Positions 36,138 to 49,462 of a stretch of 64,000 nt of DNA are shown here, one piece after another; position 1 is the stretch's first letter; every line of letters begins with the position of its first letter. Below the pieces are notes generated by a model that saw nothing but the letters and a program-made list of their open reading frames with translations, did not search any database and was not told where the DNA came from. The stretch is from Coniferiporia sulphurascens. Its lineage: Eukaryota > Basidiomycota > Agaricomycetes > Hymenochaetales > Hymenochaetaceae. A program made the translations under genes and the position numbers. The stretch covers positions 1,674,001 through 1,738,000 of the forward strand of contig NBBA01000004.1 in NCBI GenBank assembly GCA_002794785.1. The letters run 5' to 3'.

Positions 36138-39100
36138 ATGGCACGGACGATGCGCTCACCATTTTTAATACCTGCAGGCATCCTTCTGTCTATGTTATTG
36201 TCTTCTTCATTATTGGATACAGCGGAGGCCAGGAATGTGTCCAGCTGGGCCAGGTCGGATATGAGCTATCAGTTATCGGTGCGTCGCACGCCAGAACTTT
36301 CGTTCTCTTATGATATTCACTCCGGTTTTGTCAGGCCCTTGCAACTACCCCCACGCTAGGTATGTCTTGGGTACAACTGGCGGTTTATAGCAAATCATAA
36401 GGAACGCTTTCCCTGCATCAGCGAATGACAAGGAATGCCCTCCATGCTTTAACTGTATGTTACCCGCATTCACTTGCGGGCAGTATGGAGAGTGCAACAC
36501 ATACGATGGACAATGTAAATGTCCCCCTGGCTGGGGTGGGATCGATTGCCTTACCCCACGTAAGTTTCCCCACACTCCGACTTTAGCGTGTAAATTTAAT
36601 CTCTGTCTATCCGTAGAATGCGACTCGCTCGCAGACGGGGAGCATAGACGCATGTGGAAAGATGGCGAGGAGTGTGGCTGCAAAGAGGGCTGGGGTGGGA
36701 TCAATTGCAACGGTGCGGTGGCAATCTTATCCCCCGGCGCTCAGATGTCCGCGCTCATACTCACTTGTCTACACTGATACGTTACAGTGTGTCAAACTGA
36801 CAATGCCTGTACAAATTTCCCGTTGCCTGGCAGCAACATGTCCCTCCCTGGCGGAGCAGACCCGCTAAACATGACGTGCCACAAGGGTGGCGATCTGGTG
36901 TTCTATAACCACCAAATGTGTGACGTGAAGAGTGCGTTGCGCCCATTCTTTCCGTTTTTTTTTTTTTTGCCGAGCGGCCTTTCGTTGTACTGACCTGGTG
37001 TCATCCTTGCTCACGTACAAAGACACGGCTATCCTGGACATGCTCCCCGATCGTCCACCGCAGGTTACATTCAGCTGTGATAGCAGCGACAACACTTGCT
37101 TATTTCAATTTTGGGTTGGGCGTGTCGAGTCATTTTACTGCGGGTTGGATACCTGCAAGGCAACTACCGAGCAAGGGTACAAGTCCAACACGACCATTTT
37201 CGAGTGTGAGCACATAAAGTGTAGTTGTATCCCAGGACGGTTCATTTGTGGAGAGGACGGGAGCCTCAGTAAGATATCTTTCTCGTCAAAACATGTGATG
37301 AGGAATTGACCTTGTTGCGGTTATTGACTAGATATTGATGATTTTCTTGCGGAGGAAATCAAAGGCCCAGCTAAATTCTCCTGCAAGTCGGGCGCTGGAT
37401 GTAAGTTTGAGGAACCGGGAATGAATGAACTCATCGACACATTCTTTGGCGACAACTACATCTCGCTCCAGTGTGAAAGTGGGGAATGTCTGCATTTCTC
37501 GCAAGTTCCTGGATATGTGGTGGGTTTTTGTTATACTATTTTACTTATTACACGGCACTGAATACTACCAGGGCGTGCCTACGCCAGACAATACACGTTG
37601 GGTTGCACTTAGTGCCGCGGGCGCCATCGTGTTTGTGCTCGGTGCTTTCCTTTGTATGTTTCATCTCTTAAGTGCTATATAAGACAAGTACTGATGCCCT
37701 GATTCAGTATTATGGTACGTGGGACGCGACCGCAAGCATGGTGTCGGCGAAATTCGCTTGCCGGAAAACGAGGCTTTCAAACTTATGAATGAGCATGTTC
37801 CCGCGTCATTGCACTTCTCCAATGTCTCCTACACACTTGGTTCACGCGAGATACTTTCGGGTATATCCGGTTGTGTGAAGCCGGGCCAAGTGATGGCAAT
37901 TATGGGCGCATCAGGTGCAGGCAAGACGACATTCCTTGATATTCTTGCGCGGCGGAGCAAAAAGGGTATCGTGGGCGGGACAGTCCTCGTCAATGGGCGG
38001 GAGACCACCGACAGCGAGTTCCGGCGCTTCGCGGGCTTCGTCGATCAGGAGGATACTCTCATGGGCACTCTTACCGTTTATGAGACTGTCCTGTACTCTG
38101 CACTGTTGCGTCTTCCGCGTGATATGAGCCTTGAGGCGAAGAAGTACAGGACGCTCGAAACGATGAACGAACTCGGTATCCTGGGTATCCGGGACATGCG
38201 CATTGGCGACTCGAGTCACCGCTCGATATCTGGAGGCGAAAAACGCCGCGTCTCTATCGCTTGCGAGCTCGTGACCAGCCCTTCTATCCTTTTCCTTGAT
38301 GAACCTACTAGCGGTAAGGTTCTAACATCGGCGATTGAAAGTAGTTGCTCACGGATTGCGCAGGTTTGGATGCGTATAATGCATTCAATGTCGTCGATAG
38401 CCTGGTTTCTCTCGCACGTAACTACAATCGGACGGTCATTTTCACCATCCATCAGCCTAGAAGCAACATAGTTGCGCTGTTTGATCAGCTAATGTTATTG
38501 GCCCAGGGAAGAATGGTTTACTCCGGCGATGTGTCTAAGTGCCACGAGTTTTTGTCTGACATAGGCAAATCATGTCCCCCAGGGTTTAACCTAGCTGACT
38601 ACCTAAGTCAGTTTTCATAGGACTTGAGGATTTCTTAACGCTAAGAATGATTACCTTCCACAGTTGATCTCACGACAAATTTGGAGGCACGTACCCAGGA
38701 TGACTCTTCTTTGGAGGCGCCCTCACACGACGAGTCTTCTAATCTCGATGATGAAGAACGCGGCTTTTTGAATTCGAGGAGGTCCTTGCATTCCTCCAAT
38801 GGCAACGGCAACACTGAATCGACGCAGGCCGACGAGACTGAACTACAAACGCGGGCGAGCTCCGTAATGACCGGGTCTTCAACGTTCGTCAAACGGAAGA
38901 CTTCGCAACTCTTGAATGTCATCAGGGGCAACCAGCACAATGGGAACGCACCGCTTTCGCCACAGTTAGCAACGCTTGTTGATGCATACGCTGCGACTGA
39001 CATGGCCGCTGATATTCGCAACGAGTTTGAAGCATTTGCGAATCGCAACCCCGGAGATGAGCTGCCGAACGTCGTCGAGGAGAATCGCTTACTTCGGGGC

Positions 39101-40548
39101 CGTAGGGGTGCCAGCTGGCTCATGCAATTCCGCATCTTGAGCGGCCGCGCCTTCAAGAACCTATACCGCGATCCGGCTTTACTCGCGGCACACTACCTAT
39201 CTTCAATCATCCTAGCCTGTGAGTTACCCACGTACTATTTAGAACGCTTCCTAGCTGATGACTGACTCAATTGCTAGTAATATGCGGTTACTTCTTCCGC
39301 ACTGTCAGGTGAGTCGTAATCCGTTTGAACTAGGCCCGTACCGTCTAAATGCGCGCGTGTCCTCCCGATCGACATTACAGAAAAGATATCACGGGCTTCC
39401 AGAACCGAATGGGTAAGGCGTGTCCCTCAAAAGGTTGACCGTCTGATAAGTGCTTACCCTTCTCTCGGATTTCCTAGGCGTTTTCTTCTTTTCGCTGGCC
39501 CTTTTCGGCTTTTCCTGCCTGTCTGTAATTGGCCTTTTCGCCAATGAGCGGCTTTTATACATGCGCGAAAGGTAATGCAATTTCCCTCTGTTTGTGATGC
39601 CCCCTAAACTAGTTGTTTACTTCAGGGCGAATGGCTACTATTCTTCCTTTACGTACTTCTCGTCAAAGGTAAGATTATATCGACATCTTCGCCGAGTCCC
39701 GACATTCAGTTAGTTCGTCCGTAGGTGCTTTTCGACATCCTGCCGCTGCGGGTAGTGCCGCCGCTAGTATTTGGGGCTATCGTGTATCGTCTCGTCGGGC
39801 TAGTACCGGAGGTCTCGATATTTTGGAAGTTCTTACTCATCCTCGTCCTGTTTAATCTTGCGACTGCAAGCGTTGTCTTGCTTATCTCTGTGGCCTTTGC
39901 GAGCACTAGTGTGGCGAGTCTGGTAGGCACTCTTGTCATGCTCTTCAAGTTAGTGGATTGTTGCTTCCTTTTGCCGATCACCGGGGCTAATACCTACCAA
40001 TCCAAGTTTGCTCTTCGCCGGTTTACTCGTCAACCGCGATTCGTTGGGCAAGGCGAAATGGCTCTCGGATATCTCGTTCTTCCATGCGGCGTTCGAGGCC
40101 CTCACCGTTAACGAGCTTCGCTATCTTCAGCTGAAAGAGTCCCGGGTAAGTGATATATCAAATCATGCTTTTTTTTGTCGTTCTCCCCCCTGGCACTCTC
40201 TGACTTCTGCCTTCTTTTTCCCTGCATCTTTGCATACAGTACGGCGTGGAGATCGATCTGCCGGCCGCGACTATCTTGAACGTCTTCGGCCTCCGGGCAC
40301 AGGTGTGTTTACGTTACTGGTCTTCCCAATGGCCCCTATCTGCATATCCACCCACCTACTCCCTTCGCCCCCCTCGCTTCGCCCCTCCTCACATATGTTA
40401 CGCGAGACGCGCTGTACTCACCAACCGTCTTTTTTCATCGCAACAGTCATTCTGGTGGCCCAATGTTGGCATGCTCGGGATTTTCTTCGGGACCTTCACC
40501 GTGCTGACCTGGGTGCTGCTGCATTTCTACGTGCGCGAGCAGCGGTAG
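36138..40548 (+). CDS. ADP1: ADP1-like ABCG half-transporter with EGF-like extracellular N-terminus
   Basis: Membrane ATPase of the ABCG family, closest in layout to yeast Adp1 (plant ABCG24/28 type). The start at 36138 opens a signal peptide ([18 protein letters not shown]). A Cys-rich ectodomain follows, with EGF-like repeats ([20 protein letters not shown], ~36475-36535, and [12 protein letters not shown], ~36675) and further cysteines to ~37480, then a first membrane helix ([16 protein letters not shown], ~37615-37665). The nucleotide-binding domain has Walker [10 protein letters not shown] (~37905), signature [13 protein letters not shown] (~38225) and Walker [11 protein letters not shown] (~38290), with the intron in [10 protein letters not shown]; the H-loop lies in TIHQPRSNI (~38445). 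An acidic Ser-rich linker (~38680-39070) is followed by the ABC2 membrane domain: [78 protein letters not shown] and the tail [14 protein letters not shown]. Substrate unknown. Confidence 0.92.
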
Positions 40549-42061
40549 AACGCAGCTGAAGAAGGAGGAAGGAACGGTAGAGGGGACGGAGAGTCCGAGT
40601 GTCGAGGCCCGCGGGGATTGGGGACTGTAATAGCGTAATATCACAATATATCGGTGCGACGGCGTCTTTGTATTTCGTTTCCCTCAGGCAGGCTCTACTT
40701 TGGTACTACTACCCCTCTACTCAGCCCTTTTCTTCCCCGTCTCCCGTTCTTCATCCCTCGTCTCGCTTCTTACTTCCCTTCCCTTTCTTCCCTCTCTTCG
40801 TCTTCTGCCTGCTTCTCCTCTCTTCCCCGTTAATTCCCGTGCGTTCGGCGGTACCCAATATGTAGACAGACGTATGTAAACTGAGGACGGCATTGGCATT
40901 GGCATTGGTATTGGTATTGGCATTGTGCCACCGCCAGCCTGAATATAACGACAACTCAACCTCCGCAGCTCCGCTAGAGTGCTCCCGCGTGCGGTTAGCT
41001 GTACGTAAAGCCAATCCCGTTCGCACTTTTTTGTTATTATTATCTCAAATTCAAAAAGCGAGGGAACCCGCGAGAGGTAAGATAAATATGCACACACAAC
41101 ACAATACGATACACGTGTGCACATTGCACATTGCATTAATCGTGCACACGAGCGGCGAGATGGACAAGCAAGTTTTTGTATATCGATCCGAGTCGATGCG
41201 TGTGTGTGTGGAAGTACCGGGGTCGTATTACAAAGGGGCAGAAGGTAGGAAGTGTACGAAGGCGGACAGACGGAGACAGACGGAGATGGAGATTGAGGCG
41301 CCATAAGCCATGAGCCATAAGCCAGCCATAATACGGTACGGTACCAGACGACACTAGTACTATAATAAAAGAGAAAATGAAAGAAGAAAAATGAAATTCG
41401 ACAAGAGGAGAATGAGAGGAGGAAGAAAAGAAACGAAACGAAACGCAGAACGAGACGAGCGGTAGTGATGGTGATGATGGTAGCAGCAAAACAGGAGGAC
41501 GCGGGAGAGTACATGGGGGAAAGACAGGGACGGAGATGGATGGGCGGGGAGCATGGGGAATGGGGGGCATGAGTATGCATACGGGACCGTACGAGAAGAT
41601 AGCCGACGAGGACGGGCGAGCGGGTGGACGGGCGGAAGGACGGAAGGACAGACAGACAGATAGACGGACGATGACGAGGGGCGGGACGATGTGATGCGAA
41701 CAGGAGTGATGTAATGCTACAATGGTCTGCAGACGGAGAGCGGCGGGACGGGAGGCAAGAGGTAGGAAGAGGGGACAAGAAGGGTGGAGGAGACTAGACG
41801 AGCGGGGAAGAGTCCTTCAGGAGGGAAGAGATGGGAAGAACTAAACAGGAATATGTACGTGCGCGCGCACGTTGCGTGTGTACGAGTACGCGAAAAAAAG
41901 AGGCACGAAGGGGTGAATGATGAGGAGGAGGGTTTTTTTTTCGGATTAAGGGAAGGGCTCCATCCCGTGATCCCAAAAGTGGGGAGAGCGCAAGACGATT
42001 CGGATAGACTGAGTAGGGAAAAGGGAGAGGGAGGAGAAGGAGGGGGTGGGGAGCCCAACGC
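40549..42061. other. 1.5-kb convergent intergenic region, strongly strand-biased low-complexity DNA
   Basis: Contains the 3' ends of the ABC transporter and PPS1-like genes. Around 40690-40840 the plus strand is almost all C and T; from about 41370 to 42050 it is G/A-rich. Between them lie a GGCATT/GGTATT hexamer run (~40888-40925) and short CA-rich words. Several long open frames overlap here on both strands, but they come only from the biased composition (runs of Ser, Pro, Phe, Arg or Glu) and are not called. Confidence 0.6.
40888..40925. repeat. imperfect hexanucleotide microsatellite (GGCATT/GGTATT)
   Basis: About six tandem copies of a six-base unit with C/T variation at the third base. 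It lies in the ABC transporter 3' region. Confidence 0.8.
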
Positions 42062-45000
42062 TCAATGCAAGTACTTTTCGTTAAGCCTATGCACCTCGCG
42101 CGCAAGGTACGGCCAGTTAAGACTACGCGCAAGCTCGACGCGAAGCTGCCCGACGTCACCCTGCGCGCGCTCACGTGCAAGTTCGACTTCCCAACCGCAG
42201 AGGTTGTACAGCAAACGCATATTCGGCTGGATGAGCACGTTGAGGCGGCGCGAGCGTACGATGAGGTATGCGTCGACGAGGGGGATTTTCAAGTGTTTCA
42301 TGACATATGCGATCTTTAAGTCCGTCGATCGATTGATTAATTAGCATCGAGCTGGGTGCGCGTAGTTAGAGGAAATAACTTACGGTCACGGTCGCGCTGC
42401 GCGAGACGCCTACGCGGCAATGTACAAGTATCTTCCCGCCATCTTGGCGGGCACGCTCCATCCACTCGCACACAGGTGCTAGCTGATGCTGAAGGCTGTC
42501 GATGCCATCGTCACAGACACCTTTGATATCGAGCACTTTGATGCGTCCCTCACGCTCCTCCATCCACAAGGAACCGTGCCCTCCAGGTCCACGTCCAGCA
42601 ACGAGGTGGTACCCACCCGACGAATCATCAGTCGCAATATTCGACGGAGGCACCAGAGCACACTCTCCAACAGAGACGACGTGCGTGATACCCAAAGCGT
42701 GCAGCATATACGCATTCTGCGCATGATTCCTACGAAAAAAAGTCCCAATCAGTCCCAGCCCATAATCGTACGAGGTGAGCAAGAAACAACGTACAAATTC
42801 CCCAAATACAAGAACGGCAGCACGCGACTCGGGAAGCTGCCATCGAACCGTGGATCGTTAAACCACGTCTGGTGATCCACATGCGGGGGCAAGAACGGGC
42901 TCGTCTGCGCGCGCGGGCGCCTCAAGAACGGTGTATGCGCCTGGCTCGGGACGACCAGCGGCGGCACCGACGGTACAAGCTCGTGCGCAGCCGAAGTCGG
43001 ATAGCTGATCGAGTTGCGCGGCGAGCGCGCATACGGGTGTGACGCGCCCGTCTCGCGAGTAGTAGCGATGCCCCTCGACGACCCGCCGTTCCACGAGCGC
43101 GTCCAGTCATGGCGCTCGCCCCGTCCGGGACTCGGGCTCGGACTCGCTGCGGCACTGCGGGATGAGCGGAAGGACGGTTGTGCGGCAAGCGTGGCGCGTT
43201 CCTTCTGGAGCTGCGCCCCGACGCGCTTAAGCACACCGATATCGGACTGGTACACAAAGAACGAGCGTCCTTTTTCGACCTGCAGATAGGGGAAGCAAGC
43301 GAGTGAGTATCAGCGAGTGTAATGCACAAGGCGGAAGAGAGGGGTCCGGGAAAGGAAACAATGATCCGGCTCAAACGAGTTCCCCCTGGTGTACTCCGCG
43401 AGGATCGCACTGCGCCTCGTATACATAAAGACTGAAAAGCTCACCTGCAGCTCCAAATACGCCTCTGGGAGGTCCAAACCACGCTCCTTCATCAACACAC
43501 ACAATGCAAGCACGCTGCTCTCGGTATACCCGTCACTGCTGTATATCAACACACGCTTCGGACGCGTCGACGGCGGATACTGGCGCGGAGCAACGAGACC
43601 CGACAGGAAATTGAGGAACGGTGTCAAGTGCCACATCGTATACGCGAAACACGGCGGGGACGCAGGGAACGAGAGGTGGACGACGTGCGATGCGGAGGGT
43701 GCAGGGCGCGGTGTGCGCAGCGGTACTGTCTGCGGAGAACCGGAACTATTTTCGGTCGATTCCTGTTCATATCTCCGAGCACTCCAGAGCGCGTCTAAAG
43801 ACGCAAGATGGGCCTCTGCTGCGCGCAGTTGGTCCTGCGTAGGAAGCTGCGCAGGGTCTCGGCACTCGATACAAATATCGTAGCCCATAGGGTTGTCCGA
43901 GTTGTCAAACGGGTCATCCTCCTCCTCTTCCTCCTCCCTCCGCGCCGTCGAAGTCGACGCCTCCGCGTCTGCGGTCTCGCTTATCTCGCCATCCGACATT
44001 TTCCTCTTCACGTGGACCAGATCTGATGACTTCAGATCAACACGCCGCCGCGCGGGCTTCAGCGGCGCAAGCGGCACATCGCTTGCATTTCCAAGGTAGA
44101 CCACGTCACCGAGTATCGGCGTCACCTTCGTCAATTCGCGCATCTCGTCGCGTTCACGCAGCGCGAAATCAACAGCAGGCAGAATCGAAGTCGACGATCC
44201 AGACGAGTGATCCGCAACGGAGGCCTTGTTAGTCGTACCATCCGAGTTAGTCGGTGCAATAGGTTCGCTCGCGCTCTCATTTCTCGCCGCAGGATAAGCA
44301 GCGGTGCTGTCCAAGCAGAATGCGTTCTGCGGTCGGCCAAGGCTGTTCGGGTCGGGCAGACGGCTGACCATCCATGGTGCCTTTCGAGCGATGGTATGCA
44401 ATGGGTCGGTAAGGACAAAAACGTTGTACGCAACGAGGTATGCGCGCGGACGATCGCCGCCGTTGCTGTTCATTTCTCTCGCATGGTTTCCCAAACCGTT
44501 ATCTTCCACCTCCATCGCGTTCTCACCCTTGAACCTTGACAAACTCTTCATCGAATCCTTCTCCTCATCGGGAAGAACGTGGCCGAGTCCGCCTTTGTGG
44601 ACCCATACAACCTCAACCCCGGCGTCCTCGTACTTCCGCTTCCGCTCAGCTGCCTTGCGCTCGACGGCGAGTTTAAACTTTTCGGCAAGCGCGATCGCTG
44701 CACGGATCGACGCGGGACTGGCGCTTGCGCTGTAAATTACGATGTCCGAGAGCGTAGCGTATATTGGCTGGTAACAAACGCAAGGGGACGTAAGCAATCA
44801 TGCTGCCACTAAGCACCGGACAGGACGGAGGGGGGGAGGACTGGAAGAGGGCAGAACGCGCACACACAGGCGGTGCCAAACTCTATACTTGCGCCATTCA
44901 CCTTCGTCTTCTCCCCACTTCAGTCGATGACTAATGCACGAATGCGCTTTCACCGTGCAGAGACTAAAGAAAACGCATGCCGATCTCAATAGACGAAAAT

Positions 45001-46479
45001 CATGCTCACCAGCTGGATACCGAAATTCCTCAAGCTTATACCGTCAGGCACGCCAGGACGTTTAAACATGGGGCCACCATCGATGGGGTCCGTGGTCAAT
45101 ATGTCGCTCGCACGGAAGGAAGAAGTGATGGTAAGACGCTTGACATCTTCTTCCATCATATCATGATTTATTCGTGCCTTGTCGTTGCACAGGACGCCTT
45201 CCACTTCGGATAGCGCAATACAATCCGCAGCCGGAGAAGCATCAGGTGAGTTCTTAACCGTAGAGGCGGTTGCTACGCTCGTGGAACTAGAAGTCTGGGA
45301 AGGCGAGGGAGGATGGGGGGAGGCAGTTTCTGTCTGAACGGTAGGAATGCAGTCGTCAATATTAATATCTGTCGTGGGACTCGTGCACGGTGTGGTCTGG
45401 GCCGTCGAGTCTGTGCCTGCGGGGGAATAGAGCGTCGGAGAAGGTGTATCACTGTCAGCGCTGGAATCGACATCGCCTCCAAGATCCTTCAACTGCCCTA
45501 CACTCGACGCGGTCGTCGAATAGCTCGCGCTCGTGGCAAAGCCAAAATGGGAGTGGGCAGACTCGCTCGCGGACGTCGAGGATGACGAGGCCGACTCGGA
45601 GGTAGTAGCGGACGACGTGGACAAACGACGGTCAAACGTCGTGTCCGCGCCTTCCTTAGATGCAGAAGGGGAATCTAGCAAAGACGTGGGTGAGGAAACA
45701 GAGGTGGGGAAGCTCATCGTGTGTGCAGAATGCGCACCATGGACATGAGGAATGTGGTGATGTGATGGGGAGGAAGACGTGAAGTAGGAAGTGTGGTTGT
45801 GCACACCCGTCTGGATCGCGATGGGCGCAGAGGCAGAGGGCTTGCGAAGCGCCTGCGGGTGCATATGCGGACCCTCCAACGCGTCAGCGCCGGCACTAGG
45901 AAGGGCAGACGTCGCAACGTCAACCTCCATCAGCCCCTCGGCCCCGTCCACCGCCATCTCCTCGTCTTCCTCACTTTCCTCCTGCTCATACTCGTCATCA
46001 TACTCGAAATCAAAGTCCTCCTCGTCATCAAGGTCAATGTCCTGTGCCTGGGGGTCCTGGCGGTACTCGTCCTCGTCGCACGCGACCCACACCAGACCGC
46101 GGTACTGCGGGATCTTCACTACGTTCGGCGAGCCCCCGCGTGAGGTATATGCAGGGTGGCCCTCCCTAGGGTGTTCGCACGCATTCGCGTCCGCAGAGGC
46201 GCGGCGGTTGCCGAGGTCAAGGCCGCTGGAGGCAGCGAAGAAGGAGTTCTGCTGGTGGTTGTCGCCCTCGAGGCCGTGGAGGAAAGGAAAGAGGACAGAG
46301 TCGGGAACGTCGCTGGTGAGGTGGGCGAGGTGGAGGTCGACGAAGGCGTCAGAGTCTATTGCGCGTATGGGCTGGTGGGGGTGCGGACGGGGGAGGAGGA
46401 CGGGGAGGCGGTGAACGACGGGGGTCGGGATGTGTGTGTCGCGCGCGGGTGCGGGGGCGTCGGCGTCAGAGACGGACAT
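42062..46479 (-). CDS. PPS1: PPS1-like dual-specificity protein phosphatase with long disordered N-terminal regions
   Basis: Large fungal dual-specificity phosphatase related to yeast Pps1, which acts in cell-cycle control. The start at 46479 (MSVSDADAPAPARDTHIPTP) leads to an N-terminal region with IPQYRGLVWVACDEDEYRQD (~46050-46110), an acidic run, and long Ser/Thr-rich stretches, ending PDGISLRNFGIQLV. A ~230-nt intron then joins PIYATLSDIVIYSASA (~44720-44770). The pseudo-phosphatase-like middle part includes VLIYSSDGYTESSVLALCVL (CX5-like loop with Asp-Gly, ~43490-43550) and YLELQ|, followed by VYQSDIGVLKRVGAQLQKER (~43190-43255). The C-terminal catalytic domain shows FDGSFPSRVLPFLYLGNL, then NHAQNAYMLHALGITHVVSV (~42670-42730), the P-loop HCRVGVSRSA (~42395-42425) and, after an intron, IAYVMKHLKIPLVDAYLIVR and LNVLIQPNMRLLYNL. 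Stop at 42062-42064. Active-site Cys and Arg are intact. Confidence 0.9.
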
Positions 46480-49252
46480 TATCTATGGTTCGTGGAGGTC
46501 GTGTCCTTGCGAGCGGGGTACCGTTATCGTCGTCGTCGTTGATGTCGTCGTCGTTGATGTCTGCGGGACGAGAGGGGGGGATGGTAGAACACGGAAGGTC
46601 GGGCGCTAGCTGGCGAGGAAACGGAGTTTAGATAGAGCAAGAGAGTAAGTGTGGGAAATCCGTCGTTTAAGCAGATCTCACAAATAGAAGCGCACTACAC
46701 GTGCCGTACGTTCGGGAGGGTCAAATGACCCCACAATACGGGACGGCCCCCGGGCAGTGCTTCTCAGAGGGCGTGTCTAGATCGAGATTTTCGATCGGCG
46801 ATGAACCCGCGTGACGATAACGAACGAAGCCGCTCTTCACCCACCGCGAGTACAAAGAGCCATCCGCTGCTATCAAAAGCCTCTTTCTCTTCAGGTTCCG
46901 GTCGTCCGTGTCCTCGTTTCCAACCTCCCTTTCAACCTCTTCGCGAGCAACTCCATTATCTATCTCCATTACAGGGCCACTGCTGCTGAACCTGATTCAC
47001 ATCTCACTCCCCAATCCGGCTAGTCTATTCACATTTAGAAGCGGCTTGTGAGCCGTTCCGTCGCATGATGCGACTCGCCGCCCATTCAGTTTCTTACTAT
47101 ACACGATTCGGTTAATAGCGCACTTAATATCCATTTAGTGTTAACGTTTGTCCATCATGTGCATTCTCAAATAGCCATCCTCTTCGTCCTCGTCGTCCTT
47201 CTCCATTCTGTGCCTTCACATTGACGACATACGTACGTGCTCTCGGACTCTCCGCGCCATCCGCCGGGACTGCCCCCCTCGACGTCGCAGACCGCCCACC
47301 GCCTACTTGGCGGCTGATGATCAACAGTAGTAGTGACCAGCAGCACACCATTGATGCCCCTTGGGAGTTTAAAAAAGAGTGACGTCGCCATCCCAAGCCT
47401 TGTTCACGTCGTCGCAAGCTTGGCAATCAGGTCACCCAGCACGCATACAGTCCATTCTCCAAGTCTATTCAGTACTTAGTATTCAGTATCCAGTCCAGTC
47501 CCGTGCCTACCTACACCCGAGCCTACCCCGCGATGTCCCGCAGTTCCCAACACCAGCACGCCCACGCCTAAACTGGCGAGTCTGAGCTTATATGTCCCTA
47601 TTCCAGCAACATAATATCTCAATCCTAATTCCAACTAGGTTCGCCTTCTTCACGTCCAAAGTTGATCACGCAGCTCGTTTCGATCCATTCATTCAATGCA
47701 CACACTCGCTCATTCAGACCCGTTCAATCTTCCCATTTCCACATTATTATTAATACTCGACATTCATATATCCAGACATCGGATCTGCGCGATTCGAAGT
47801 CCCACATACACATAGTCCTACCGTACCACCAAGCCCTGCCCCACGCCCACGCCCACGCCCAGCCAGTAGTTGTCATAGTGCGCCCCACGAGACCCCCAGT
47901 CAAGCCCGTCCGGACGCGCACTCTACAACCCCTAACGACAGACCGCATCGCGGCAGTCCACCCCGACCAACCTTCTCAGCAAGGGCGAAGCGAAGGGAAG
48001 AAAGCAAGTGTATACTGTACACCTCCGAGCGCCGGGCGCCGTACCTGCCTCATCCTGCACAGCCGTTTCCCATCCACGCCCCCACGCCCACGCCTACGAA
48101 TCTCCGACCCGAGCAAGGGCAACGCGCGCCCACGCACTGTCCCCGCTCCGGACGCTTATAACTTATGTACATAAGCTTGCCGTACCTAGCCCTACGCCTA
48201 AAACCTTCTCTCGATGATGCATCGTACGCGTGTGTGTGTGAGGGTAGCTAAGAAGTACAGTGGCCACAACCACGGCCACGACCACGACGAGCACGACGAG
48301 AGTACAACCTCGATCGGAAGGGAAGTACCACCCCCCCTCCCCCGGGTCTTTGGTCCGAGTCTATTTCAAGCCCTCGATAATCCATATACAGTACTGCGGA
48401 TAGGAAGGAGCCCAGCAAAGCGGTAGTACGGCGTCGCGAAATAAATAAACAAATACACATATGCATGCGAGAATTAATCTCAACCCCCGGCCTCCTAACA
48501 TTCTTAATCCACAATCCACAGCAACATCCGCCCCCATGTCCACGGCCACCTCCATCTCGCAACGCCACCCACGGCCACGGCCACCCCCACCTAAGCACCT
48601 AATCACGCAACCGCGCGCGCCCATGGTGGCGCCGCGACCCTCCAGCCCCCGGGCACCCCTACCTCCCAGTGAGCCGCAGCCGAGTCCGAGTCCAGTCTGG
48701 GATCGCGGGTCTAGGCCCCAGCCTCTCCGTCCTCCCTACTCCACTGGAAACTCCCCTAAACAAAGCGAGATATGGAAACAAATACCGGGGACTAGTTCAC
48801 TTAGGGGGAGGGGGAGGTGGCACGGGGTCAATATTAATTGGTGGGGGGTTTCTCGAGATCGAGAAGCCCAAATCAAGGAACGGGAGCGGGACCGGGGGGA
48901 GGAAGGGGCGAGAAGTTGTGTCTGCTGTGTCGTCGTGTCTCGGGAACGGGGACGGGGACGGGAGACGTTGCTGCGCTGCAAGCGGGCGGAACCGGTGTTC
49001 GGCACTCGGTACTCGATGCTCGGTTCCCACTCTCGAGTCGGTAGGGGAAGGCGGACAGCGACAGGGAGAGGAGCGATGGATAAGTAAGTATGGCGGATCC
49101 GGGCGAGAACGAGAAACAACTTGGAGCACGGGACCGTGCTCCCAATTTTACCAGAGTGTGAACTCAATTGACGACCAGCAGAACGCGGAACGCGGAGTAC
49201 GGACTGCGGAATGCGGACGCGGATGCGGATAGGGATGGGTTTAAGGGGTGGT
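46480..49252. other. 2.8-kb non-coding region upstream of PPS1-like gene, left of the LINE
   Basis: GC-rich, with short tandem words (CCCACG near 47845-47865 and 48075-48100; CACGAC/CACGGC near 48260-48300) and Pro/Arg-rich open frames that look like composition artefacts. An 82-codon minus frame at 46721-46969 (starting MEIDNGVAREEVEREVGNED) is the only one with mixed composition; it is not called because no second exon or family supports it. The stretch should include the PPS1 promoter. Confidence 0.45.
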
Positions 49253-49266
49253 GTGTCGATCACGGC
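49253..49266. repeat. target-site duplication, 5' copy (14 bp)
   Basis: GTGTCGATCACGGC, identical to 55983-55996. The pair brackets the retrotransposon and defines its ends. Confidence 0.93.
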
Positions 49267-49462
49267 AACGACCCCTTGACCTCTGACCACCATCATCTAA
49301 CCTTAAGCACAGCCACTTTCGCCGCCCCTAAACTCCCTGGGTTAACCACCCACACCTTGTCCCCCTCACAGTAGACATTCGTCGAGCTGTTTTACACTTA
49401 ACTTTTACCACATCCACTTCCCTATCCCCCATATCCCCTACCCCCTTTTATTTTCTTTCCCC

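Noticed and set aside
40717..42180. Very long open frames on both strands (up to ~350 codons)
   Set aside because: They consist of runs of Ser, Pro, Phe, Arg or Glu imposed by polypyrimidine/polypurine DNA, overlap each other on both strands, and match no family.
46721..46969. 82-codon minus frame with mixed composition
   Set aside because: Single short frame with no detectable partner exon, no family and no context; kept only as a note in the intergenic entry.
48461..49296. Overlapping Pro/Arg/Ser-rich frames of 110-208 codons left of the LINE
   Set aside because: Low-complexity GC-rich repeats open several frames at once; no splice structure or homology supports a gene.
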